A DNA stretch of 32,116 nt from Bacillota bacterium (GTDB lineage Bacteria > Bacillota > Clostridia > Clostridiales > Clostridiaceae): assembly GCA_023435985.1 (NCBI GenBank), contig JAEZKY010000168.1:1-32116 (forward strand), given 5' to 3'. The notes beneath the pieces were generated by a model. The model was not told the DNA's origin. It was given only the letters and a program-made list of their open reading frames with translations, and did not search any database. This document shows, one piece after another, positions 8,248 to 15,200 of this stretch (positions within the stretch are counted from its first letter, which is position 1; every line of letters begins with the position of its first letter). Made by a program: the position numbers and the translations under genes.

Positions 8248-9273
8248 TTATTTTAATCTTTTTTCTGAACCTCTGGCTACTATTTGCGGTGAAATAATCA
8301 GCCTTTTAAGCCCTGAATTATTATTCTTCTTATTATCTATAACTTCACAAAGCATCTCCATTGAAGCTCTGCCTAATTCAATCGGACAATCTTCCATATA
8401 TGTAATATTAAGTCCTACTATGTCTAAAAAATCTATTTTATCGAACCCTACTATTGCTAAATCTTTAGGTATATCTTTATTTTCCGCCTTTAAAGCCTTT
8501 ATTACTCCCATAGTCATCATATTGCTACATATTATTAGTGCTGTAGGAGGTTCTTTCTCATTGAGCAGTTTTTTAGTCAATTCATATGCATTATCTAGTT
8601 TAAAATCACCATGATAAACATATTTGGTATCAAATGAAATATTACTATCTTTTAAAGCTTTTTGATAACCTATTAGCCTGTCTATTTGAGGTTCTGAACT
8701 TAGAAGTCCTGTCATAATTCCTATTTTAGTATGCCCTTCTTTAATCAATAAATTCGTTGCATCAAATCCACCTTTTACATTATCTACAAAAACTCCATTT
8801 AACTCCACAAATTTCACATCTGCTGAAGCTAAAATTATCGGAATATTTAGATTCTCTATTGTCTTTATATATCTATCATTGCACTTTGCTTGACCAAAGC
8901 CAGGCGTCATAATAATTCCTTTAATTCTCTGTTCTTTAAGTAAATTTAGTGCACGTATCTCTTTGTCTAAATAATTATCTGTATTAAATAAAATTATATT
9001 TAAATTATTTTTTTCAGCTATCTCACTAATTCCCTTTATTATCTCTCCAAAGTAAGCATTGGTTATATCAGGAACAATAACACCTATAGTATTAGTTTCA
9101 CTTTTTGATAAGCTTCTAGCGATTGCACTTGGCGTATAATTCATCTCTTTTATTGCTACTAATATCCTTGCTTTAGTATCTTCTTTTACATATCCTGAAT
9201 TATTAAGAACCCTTGAAACTGTTGCCGCCGAGACTTTTGCTCGCTTTGCAATATCACTTATTGTTACTGGCAT
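8248..9273 (-). CDS. LacI-family transcriptional regulator
   Basis: DNA-binding repressor of 341 aa. The N-terminal helix-turn-helix and hinge helix are clear (MPVTISDIAKRAKVSAATVS, then RVLNNSGYV and PSAIARSLS), followed by a periplasmic-binding-protein-like ligand domain (TNTIGVIVPDITNAYF, PTALIICSNMMTMGVIKAL, VGFDKIDFLDIV). The frame opens earlier at a GTG, but GGGGTGG precedes the ATG at 9273 by 5 nt. Lying directly upstream of nupNOPQ-deoC-pdp-deoB, it is probably a CytR-like sensor of a nucleoside or a deoxyribose derivative; the ligand cannot be told from sequence. It has its own promoter and a terminator-bearing leader. Confidence 0.88.
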   Translation of the reverse strand: MPVTISDIAKRAKVSAATVSRVLNNSGYVKEDTKARILVAIKEMNYTPSAIARSLSKSETNTIGVIVPDITNAYFGEIIKGISEIAEKNNLNIILFNTDNYLDKEIRALNLLKEQRIKGIIMTPGFGQAKCNDRYIKTIENLNIPIILASADVKFVELNGVFVDNVKGGFDATNLLIKEGHTKIGIMTGLLSSEPQIDRLIGYQKALKDSNISFDTKYVYHGDFKLDNAYELTKKLLNEKEPPTALIICSNMMTMGVIKALKAENKDIPKDLAIVGFDKIDFLDIVGLNITYMEDCPIELGRASMEMLCEVIDNKKNNNSGLKRLIISPQIVARGSEKRLK

Positions 9274-9295
9274 AAAATCCACCCCATTGCAGTAT

Positions 9296-9376
9296 AAAAA
9301 AAATACCTTACTGAATCTTTAGCATTTTAAAGACTAAATTTGAAATACTATTCCCCATTCATATTTCTAAGGTATC
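9296..9376 (-). terminator. Terminator-like hairpin in the leader of the LacI-type regulator gene
   Basis: On the minus strand ATACCTTA (from 9375) pairs with TAAGGTAT (to 9303) and is followed at once by eight U (9303-9296). Inside is a second hairpin TCTTTA/TAAAGA with a 6-nt loop. It lies only 22 nt before the start codon, so transcription reaching the gene must pass it. A second GATACC copy at 9433-9438 could compete for the 3' arm. An attenuator or riboswitch-like role is inferred; no known aptamer is recognised. Confidence 0.55.
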
Positions 9377-9450
9377 TTCTAATTTAAGTTAATTTTTTTA
9401 TTTCTTAAATTATAAATCATAGTGCGACTTATGGTATCGCTTCCACATTT

Positions 9451-9479
9451 ATAATAATATATTCGGAATATGATGTCAA
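9451..9479 (-). promoter_or_regulatory. Sigma-A promoter of the LacI-type regulator gene
   Basis: TTGACA (9479-9474), 17-nt spacer, TATTAT (9456-9451). Inside the spacer lies the 13-bp palindrome ATATTC-G-GAATAT (9459-9471), in an ideal place for repression. The transcript would begin near 9444 and carry a leader of about 170 nt. From here to the aminotransferase terminator near 9691 I see nothing gene-like. Confidence 0.7.
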
Positions 9480-9653
9480 TATTCTTATATTTTATCATTT
9501 ATATCTCATTAGCACACACTATTTTCTTTTATACTATAGTATTCATCTGGATTTCAAGTAATTTTATATTATATTTATGTTAAAAATGTCTACTAATTTT
9601 ACAAAAATAATTAAATAATATACCTTTTTTACATTGAATTCATATCATTATTA

Positions 9654-9691
9654 AGAAAGCAATCTAAATATCTACTATTCAGACTGCTTCT
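9654..9691 (-). terminator. Terminator of the Lrp-aminotransferase operon
   Basis: Minus-strand stem AGCAGTCTGAATA / TATTTAGATTGCT (13 bp including two G-U pairs) with a short loop, immediately after the aminotransferase stop codon. The U-tract is weak (UUCUUAAU). Confidence 0.65.
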
Positions 9692-9694
9692 TTT

Positions 9695-10867
9695 CTATTT
9701 TTCTTTTAATCTGTTAATAAATCTTTCAATTCTTTTTAGTGCTTCCATAATATCCTCCATTGATGAAGCATAACAAACTCTTACAAATCCTTCTCCAGAT
9801 TCTCCAAAAGCATTACCTGGAATAACCAGAACTTTTTCACTTATGAGTAATTGCTCACAAAATTCATCTGATGTTACCCCTGTAGCTTGTATGCTTGGAA
9901 ATATATAAAATGCCCCAAGTGGCTCAAAGCAATCAAGTCCCATCTTTCTAAAACCATTCAATAAAACTCTTCTTCGCCTATTATATTCCTTGCACATTTC
10001 CTCTACACTTCCATCTCCACTCTTTAAAGCTTCAATAGCTGCATATTGAGCTGTTGTAGGCGAACACATAAGTGCATATTGATGAATTTTTTTCATAGCT
10101 TCTATTAAAATTGAATGGCCACAAATATATCCCAATCTCCAGCCTGTCATGGCATATGATTTAGAAAAACCATTTATAACTAAAGTTTTATCTTTCATTT
10201 CAGGAAATGATGCTATTGAAACATGTTTTTCCCCATAACACAATTCTGAATATATCTCATCTGAAATTGCTATAATATCTTTATCCTTAAGCACTTCTAC
10301 TATTCCAGCAAGCTCTGCTCTTGTCATTATTGCTCCCGTTGGATTATTAGGAAAAGGTATTATAACCACCTTTGTTTTAGGTGTGATAGCTGCTTCTAAA
10401 GCTTCAGGAGTTAATTTAAATTCGTCTTCTGCTTTAAGATTTAACACCTTTGCAGTTGCTCCTGTGAAAGCTGTACATCCTTTATATGCTACAAAGCTTG
10501 GTTCTGGAACTATGACCTCATCACCAGGACCAACTAAAGCTCTAAGCGCTATATCTATGCCTTCACTTCCCCCAACTGTGACTATTATCTCATTTTCAGG
10601 ATTGTAATTAAGGTTAAATCTCCTATAAAGATACTTTGATATTTCTCTTCTAAGTTCAATAAATCCAGCATTTGAAGAATAATGTGTGTGCCCTTGTTCT
10701 AAAGAATAAATTCCAGCTTCCCTAACATTCCATGGAGTAACAAAATCAGGTTCCCCAACTCCAAGCGAAATTACATCGTCCATCTCATTTATAATATCAA
10801 AATATTTTCTTATCCCTGATGGAGGCATATTCTTGACATTATCAAGAATCATATCTTCTAAAATCAT
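9695..10867 (-). CDS. PLP-dependent class I/II aminotransferase (AlaT-like)
   Basis: Fold-type I aminotransferase, 390 aa. Visible landmarks are PSGIRKYFD, SLGVGEPDFVTPWNVRE, FPNNPTGA with the PLP-contacting Asn175, ISDEIYSEL with Asp203 and Tyr206, and the Schiff-base motif NGFSKSYAMTGWRLGY with Lys236. The ATG at 10867 follows GGGAGG by about 10 nt and overlaps the upstream regulator's stop as ATGA, so the two are translationally coupled. The pairing with an AsnC-type regulator mirrors Bacillus alaR-alaT (yugG-yugH), and the N-terminal SLGVGEPDFVTPW is alike, so alanine or aromatic amino acid transamination is likely. The substrate is not settled by the sequence; the T-box upstream shows amino-acid-responsive control. 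Confidence 0.9.
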   Translation of the reverse strand: MILEDMILDNVKNMPPSGIRKYFDIINEMDDVISLGVGEPDFVTPWNVREAGIYSLEQGHTHYSSNAGFIELRREISKYLYRRFNLNYNPENEIIVTVGGSEGIDIALRALVGPGDEVIVPEPSFVAYKGCTAFTGATAKVLNLKAEDEFKLTPEALEAAITPKTKVVIIPFPNNPTGAIMTRAELAGIVEVLKDKDIIAISDEIYSELCYGEKHVSIASFPEMKDKTLVINGFSKSYAMTGWRLGYICGHSILIEAMKKIHQYALMCSPTTAQYAAIEALKSGDGSVEEMCKEYNRRRRVLLNGFRKMGLDCFEPLGAFYIFPSIQATGVTSDEFCEQLLISEKVLVIPGNAFGESGEGFVRVCYASSMEDIMEALKRIERFINRLKEK

Positions 10868-11343
10868 ATGAATATTGCCTCCCTGTCTTCTAATTTCTTT
10901 TCCTTAAATATTTTGCCATGATCCTTATATTTTTTTAATACAAAATGGGTTGCTGTGCTTAATACATACTCTTGCACTGCAAGTTTTTCAGATACGAAAA
11001 GTGCTACTTGCTTCATTGTCTTTCCTTCAACAATAACAGTCAGGTCAAAACCTCCTGACATTAAATAACATGCCTTAACTTCTGAAAAATTATATATTCT
11101 TTCTGCAACCTTATCAAAACCAACGCCTCTTTGAGGGGTTATTTTAACCTCTATTAAAGCTGTGACTGTTTCACTGCCTGTATTTTCCCAATTTATAAGT
11201 GTTGTATAACCTGCTATTATGCTTTTTTCTTCATAATCTCTTATTGCATCTCTAACTTCCTCAACTGTTTTTCCTGTCATAACAGCTATTTGCTCATCAC
11301 TATATCTACTATTCTTTTCTAAGATTTCAAGTATTTCTTCCAT
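10864..11343 (-). CDS. Lrp/AsnC-family transcriptional regulator (AlaR-like)
   Basis: Feast/famine regulator of 159 aa. The N-terminal winged helix-turn-helix covers about residues 1-55 (ILEKNSRYSDEQIAVMTGKT, then EEVRDAIRDYEEKSIIAGY), followed by the alpha/beta RAM ligand domain (VTALIEVKITPQRG, ACYLMSGGFDLTVIVEG). The C-terminus is about 15 residues longer than minimal family members. It is first gene after the T-box and overlaps the aminotransferase start by 4 nt. It probably binds the amino acid made or used by that enzyme; target sites are not identified. Confidence 0.9.
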   Translation of the reverse strand: MEEILEILEKNSRYSDEQIAVMTGKTVEEVRDAIRDYEEKSIIAGYTTLINWENTGSETVTALIEVKITPQRGVGFDKVAERIYNFSEVKACYLMSGGFDLTVIVEGKTMKQVALFVSEKLAVQEYVLSTATHFVLKKYKDHGKIFKEKKLEDREAIFI

Positions 11344-11393
11344 TAGAAATAACCTCCTATTTATTTAATTAACTACTTTTCTTTTTTAAAAAA

Positions 11394-11690
11394 TAAAAAA
11401 ATCCTCCATCCCAAACAAGGGACGAAGGAACTGCTTCGCGGTACCACCCTAATAAACAATATAAATATCGTTCACTCAGATAGAGTACAATTAATACTCC
11501 ACCTCTATAACGTGAGGATACGTTATAGCCTAATTAAAAGTTGCATATAATAACTTTTATTTCTCAGCTATAAAATTCAAAGGCTGCTTCCATAAGGCTT
11601 CCTTACTAGATCACACCAAACTCTAGCTCTCTTAAAAGTTAACTCTTATATACTATTCCTTATCACCATTTTTTTAATATAAGTATTTGA
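11394..11690 (-). ncRNA. T-box riboswitch leader
   Basis: The hallmark AGGGTGGTACCGCG lies at about 11436-11450 (minus strand), followed by the terminator stem CCTTCGTCCC...GGGATGGAGG and U7. Upstream, the Stem I elements AGTA, AGAGAGC and TTTGGTGTGA and the return strand GGAAGCC are recognisable. Uncharged cognate tRNA pairs with the leader and favours the antiterminator. The specifier is uncertain: after the GAA that usually precedes it comes UUU (Phe), while GCU (Ala) is a few bases further on. The gene pair downstream has no tRNA synthetase, so it is a biosynthesis-type T-box target. Confidence 0.93.
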
Positions 11691-11775
11691 TTAATTATAA
11701 TGTACATTATAATTAAAATAATCCAAAATAGAATTCATATTTTGTTATAATTTAATAATTTAAATCTTTCTCTAT

Positions 11776-11805
11776 ATTATACTAGCAAATGTGTAAAAAA
11801 TCCAA
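11776..11805 (-). promoter_or_regulatory. Promoter for the T-box transcript
   Basis: TTGGAT (11805-11800), 18-nt spacer, TATAAT (11781-11776). Another TATAAT lies closer to the T-box near 11699-11704 but without a good -35. Confidence 0.5.
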
Positions 11806-11893
11806 TATAATTTTTACATCTTTTTAATTTTAGTTATAATCTTTTCATTTTCTTTGCAGCTAGTGTAATTTTCTCATGTTAATTTACAAATAT

Positions 11894-11924
11894 AAAAAGG
11901 ACTATAAAATGTGTTTTATAGCCC
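11894..11924 (-). terminator. Terminator after the zinc-ribbon gene
   Basis: Minus-strand stem GGGCTATAAAA / TTTTATAGTCC (11 bp, one G-U) with a 4-nt loop, followed by UUUUUAUAUUU. Strong intrinsic terminator. Confidence 0.88.
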
Positions 11925-11955
11925 TCAAATAAGTTAGAAAAGCTTACTTCTAATT

Positions 11956-12108
11956 TTATCTATTACTTTGTTGCTTTTTAGCTCTTCTACAGTCACCACA
12001 CCTTACAGGATCATTTTCAAATCCCTTCTCTTTATAGAATTCTTGTTCTCCTACTGTAAAATCAAATTCTTTTCCACAGTCTTTACAAATTATTTTCTTA
12101 TCTTCCAT
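11956..12108 (-). CDS. Small zinc-ribbon protein (50 aa)
   Basis: The 50-residue product begins MEDKKIICKDCGKEFDFTVG and contains two CxxC knuckles: Cys8/Cys11 and Cys37/Cys40 (RCGDC), a four-cysteine zinc ribbon. The pattern ICKDCGKEFDFTVGEQEFY...PVRCxxCR is that of the short clostridial and cyanobacterial zinc-ribbon proteins of the zf-trcl type, whose role is unknown. The ATG at 12108 is the only reasonable start, because an in-frame TGA lies six codons before it. It has only a weak GGA nearby; the strong AGGAGGTG 45 nt upstream belongs to a 12-codon ORF ending one base before this ATG. A strong terminator follows. Confidence 0.82.
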   Translation of the reverse strand: MEDKKIICKDCGKEFDFTVGEQEFYKEKGFENDPVRCGDCRRAKKQQSNR

Positions 12109-12109
12109 T

Positions 12110-12148
12110 CTAATGTTCCATTGTCAAAGTCATTATACGGCTTTGCAA
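12110..12148 (-). CDS. Possible 12-residue upstream ORF
   Basis: AGGAGGTG (around 12154-12161) is followed 7-8 nt later by TTG, opening a frame that encodes MQSRIMTLTMEH and ends in TAG one base before the ATG of the zinc-ribbon gene. The spacing suits translational coupling, with ribosomes ending here restarting on the next ATG. No function can be claimed for the peptide. Confidence 0.35.
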   Translation of the reverse strand: MQSRIMTLTMEH

Positions 12149-12258
12149 TAGTTCACCTCCTCTTTTAGTTTAAAGATTTTTCTTCTTTATCATTAAATAT
12201 ATTAACCTTTAATTTCAACTTTTATTCATTAATGTTTTTTTCGTACAATCAGGCACAA

Positions 12259-12320
12259 TTAAAAAATAACAAGTCCATCTGGCAGCCTATTTTACATGTC
12301 AGCTTTGGACCTGTTATTTA
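12259..12320 (-). terminator. Terminator of clpS-clpA
   Basis: Minus-strand stem AATAACAGGTCC / GGACTTGTTATT (12 bp, one G-U) followed by UUUUAAUU. The loop is about 30 nt, unusually large. Confidence 0.75.
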
Positions 12321-12394
12321 TTTTCATGTGTCGTATTCACCAAATTAACACTAGAATTTCTTATAACTTATCGTTGTGCTTTTTCATTTAAACT

Positions 12395-14665
12395 CTAATT
12401 TATTGTTAATTTAAATTCTTCATCTACTAACCTAATTGTACATTCTCCTCCATCACTCAATTTTCCAAATAGAATCTCATCCACGAGCAATGGTTTTATC
12501 TTAGATGCGATGACTCTTGCAACTTCTCTAGCACCAAATTCATCTGATGTACCTATTTTAGCAACATATTCAATACATTCATCACTAAATTTAATTTTAA
12601 TCTTCTTACCTTCAAGCTTAATTTTAAAATCATTTAGTTGCTTTTTAGCAATATTCATTGCCATAGAATCACTCATACTGTTAAATACAATTATCTTATC
12701 TAACCTATTTCTAAATTCAGGCGTGAAGAATTTTTTTACTTCTTCCATTATAGCTTCACCCTTAACTTCTCTTTCTCCAAAACCTATAAGCTTTTTACCT
12801 ATATTCCTTGCACCTGCATTAGAAGTCATTATTATTATTACATTTCTAAAATCGGCTTTTCTACCTTTGTTATCGGTAAGAGTTGCATAATCCATAGCTT
12901 GTAGAAGCACACTTAAAATATCTTCATGTGCTTTTTCAATTTCATCTAACAACAGCACACAATGAGGAGTTTTTCTTATAGCATCTGTTAATAGACCTCC
13001 TTCTTCATATCCTACATATCCTGGAGGTGATCCAATAAGTTTTGCAGCTGCATGCTTTTCAATATATTCACTCATATCAAATCTAATAAGTTCTATTCCA
13101 AGCACTTTTGAAAGACATCTTGCAATCTCAGTTTTTCCAACTCCAGTAGGCCCTACAAATAACATCGATGCTACTGGTTTATCTTCTTCATTTAATCCAG
13201 ATCTAGACATCTTTATACATCTTACTACTTCTTCAATTGCCTTTTCTTGTGAGAATATATTTTCTTTTAACTTTGCTTCAAGATCTTTTAATGAATTTAT
13301 TTCACTACTTTCTACTGTCTGCTTTGGAATGTTGCAAACCTTTGAAATTATTTCCTCAATAGTTTTTCTATCTACCACAATCTTTTCTTCTAGGTTTTCA
13401 TTATGCATTCGAACATAAGCTCCAGCTTCATCTATAATATCTATAGCTTTATCTGGTAAATATTTATCATTTATATATTTATCAGTCAACGTTACCGCAT
13501 CACTTATAGCCTCATCTGTATAAGTCACATTATGATATTCTTCATAATTACCTTTAAGACCATTAAGTATTTCTATTGCTTCTTTAATAGACGGTTCTTT
13601 AACATCTATTTTTTGAAATCTTCTGCTTAATGCTTTATCCCTTTCAAAGAATTTTTTGTATTCATCAAAAGTAGTAGCTCCAATAAACCTAATTTTTCCA
13701 TCTGTAAGATATGGTTTTAATAAATTCGATGCATCTAAAGCCCCGCCGTTTAAAGCCCCAGCCCCTACAATATTATGAATTTCATCTATATAAACAATTG
13801 GCTTATCTTTCTTTTCAATTAAATCAAGAATTCTTTTAATTCTCTCTTCAAAATCGCCTCTATATTTAGTACCCGCTATCACTGATCCTATATCTAGCGA
13901 GAACATAGAACTTCCCTTTAACTTTTCCGGTACTTTATTCTCACTTATGAGTTTTGCAAGCCCTAATGTAATAGCAGTTTTTCCAACACCAGATTCTCCC
14001 ACGTGAATTGGATTATTCTTTACTCTTCTGCATAGAATTTGTATACTTCTTTCTATGATATCTTCTCGTCCTACTAAAGGCTCACTTTCTTCCTTTGCTT
14101 TTTTAATAAGGTTTATTGTAAACTTATTAAGGAATGCATCTTCTTTTTTCTTAGTGTCATTATGTTCTTGTTCCACAGATTCTAATACTTTTTCTTCATC
14201 TGAATCTTCTTTTATTTCATCTTCATAAGAATCTTGAACTCCTTCATCTAAACTATGGCACAAAATATACAATAAATCCCTCCTGGTAATTCCTTCCTGC
14301 TCTAAATAATATCTCGCATAGCTATCCTCTAAATTAAAAATTGCTGAAATTATATGATCTACATCTATAGCGTCTTTACCACTATATTTTACCTGCTCAT
14401 CAGCTGTTAATATAACTTTTTGGAATTCAATACTTTCCTGTGGTTCTCCTTGACCAATTTTGTTAATATATGTTTTTATATAAGTGCTTAAATTATATCT
14501 TAAATTTTCTAGGCTTCCACCGCATTCTTTAATAGCATATTCAACGCTGTCATTAAATGTTGCCGCATATAATAGATGCTCTGGAGTAATATATTCACAA
14601 TTTCTTTCCTTCGCCTCTTGATATGCTTTGAGTAATATTGAATTAACTTCATTGGTGATTTTCAT
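12395..14665 (-). CDS. clpA: ATP-dependent Clp protease ATP-binding subunit ClpA
   Basis: Hexameric AAA+ unfoldase that feeds substrates to ClpP; 756 aa. Clp_N repeat domain at about 1-140, an acidic linker near 145-175, D1 with Walker A GESGVGKT (223-230; usually GEPGVGKT) and Walker B VYIDE (291-295), D2 with Walker A GPTGVGKT (505-512), Walker B LLLDE (571-575) and arginine finger region FRNRLD. The LIGFG at 626-630 is the ClpP-docking loop. There is no UVR-bearing middle domain, so it is ClpA rather than ClpC. GAGGAGG precedes the ATG by 7 nt and clpS ends 2 nt upstream, so the pair is co-translated. N-degron substrates would be delivered by ClpS. Confidence 0.96.
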   Translation of the reverse strand: MKITNEVNSILLKAYQEAKERNCEYITPEHLLYAATFNDSVEYAIKECGGSLENLRYNLSTYIKTYINKIGQGEPQESIEFQKVILTADEQVKYSGKDAIDVDHIISAIFNLEDSYARYYLEQEGITRRDLLYILCHSLDEGVQDSYEDEIKEDSDEEKVLESVEQEHNDTKKKEDAFLNKFTINLIKKAKEESEPLVGREDIIERSIQILCRRVKNNPIHVGESGVGKTAITLGLAKLISENKVPEKLKGSSMFSLDIGSVIAGTKYRGDFEERIKRILDLIEKKDKPIVYIDEIHNIVGAGALNGGALDASNLLKPYLTDGKIRFIGATTFDEYKKFFERDKALSRRFQKIDVKEPSIKEAIEILNGLKGNYEEYHNVTYTDEAISDAVTLTDKYINDKYLPDKAIDIIDEAGAYVRMHNENLEEKIVVDRKTIEEIISKVCNIPKQTVESSEINSLKDLEAKLKENIFSQEKAIEEVVRCIKMSRSGLNEEDKPVASMLFVGPTGVGKTEIARCLSKVLGIELIRFDMSEYIEKHAAAKLIGSPPGYVGYEEGGLLTDAIRKTPHCVLLLDEIEKAHEDILSVLLQAMDYATLTDNKGRKADFRNVIIIMTSNAGARNIGKKLIGFGEREVKGEAIMEEVKKFFTPEFRNRLDKIIVFNSMSDSMAMNIAKKQLNDFKIKLEGKKIKIKFSDECIEYVAKIGTSDEFGAREVARVIASKIKPLLVDEILFGKLSDGGECTIRLVDEEFKLTIN

Positions 14666-14667
14666 AT

Positions 14668-14967
14668 CTATGCCTCCTCTACAGTAAGCTTAAATGGAAA
14701 GCCTTTTTCTTTAGCCATGGACATTGCAACGCTAACTTTTGTAAATGCAATATCATAACTATATATCCCTGCTATCCCCTTACCTCTTTCATGTACATCT
14801 AACATTATTTTTTCAGCTTCTATAATATTTTTATTAAACACAACCACTAGTACATTTATAACAAACTCCATTGTTGTGTAATCATCGTTATACATAACAA
14901 CCTTATAGTGTTTAGGCTTTTTTATCTTAACTTCATCTTTTTGTTTGGTAACAATATTTGTTTCCAT
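14668..14967 (-). CDS. clpS: ClpS adaptor protein
   Basis: Adaptor that recognises N-terminal destabilising residues and hands them to ClpA. The 99-residue product has the diagnostic pocket sequence KVVMYNDDYTTMEFVINVL, then MLDVHERGKGIAGIYSYDIA and a C-terminal KGFPFKLTVEEA. Two in-frame ATGs exist: at 14982 AGGAGG is only 1 nt away, too close, whereas the ATG at 14967 has GGAG 9 nt upstream, so METNIV is chosen (14982 would add five residues). The linker before KKPKHYKVV is lysine-rich. Confidence 0.95.
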   Translation of the reverse strand: METNIVTKQKDEVKIKKPKHYKVVMYNDDYTTMEFVINVLVVVFNKNIIEAEKIMLDVHERGKGIAGIYSYDIAFTKVSVAMSMAKEKGFPFKLTVEEA

Positions 14968-15059
14968 AATATAACGCTCCATTCCTCCTCACACTTTATT
15001 TGTTTATTTCTAATTGTCCATATGTTATTCTAAATAGCTATATTTTATCATAATACTTA

Positions 15060-15200
15060 TATTCAGTTAAGAGTTAAAAGTGATATTTTAAAAATTAAGA
15101 ATAAAGTTTCTTAATTTTTTTATATATAATTTCTAGAAAACCTACAGCTTTCCTCATAAATTTATCTTTTGTCACTTGCTACTTGTAATTTATTATTTAC
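15060..15200. repeat. Palindromic intergenic element, copy 4 (reaches into a coding end)
   Basis: Same layout as the copies in the deo block but diverged: left end CAGTTAAGAGTTAAAAGTGA, hairpin AAAATTAAGAA/TTCTTAATTTT (15091-15118), degenerate second hairpin AGAAAACC...TTTCCT (about 15135-15154), and right end GTCACTTGCTACTTGTAATT. The right end lies inside the last codons of the decarboxylase-like gene and supplies its stop codon. Confidence 0.5.
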
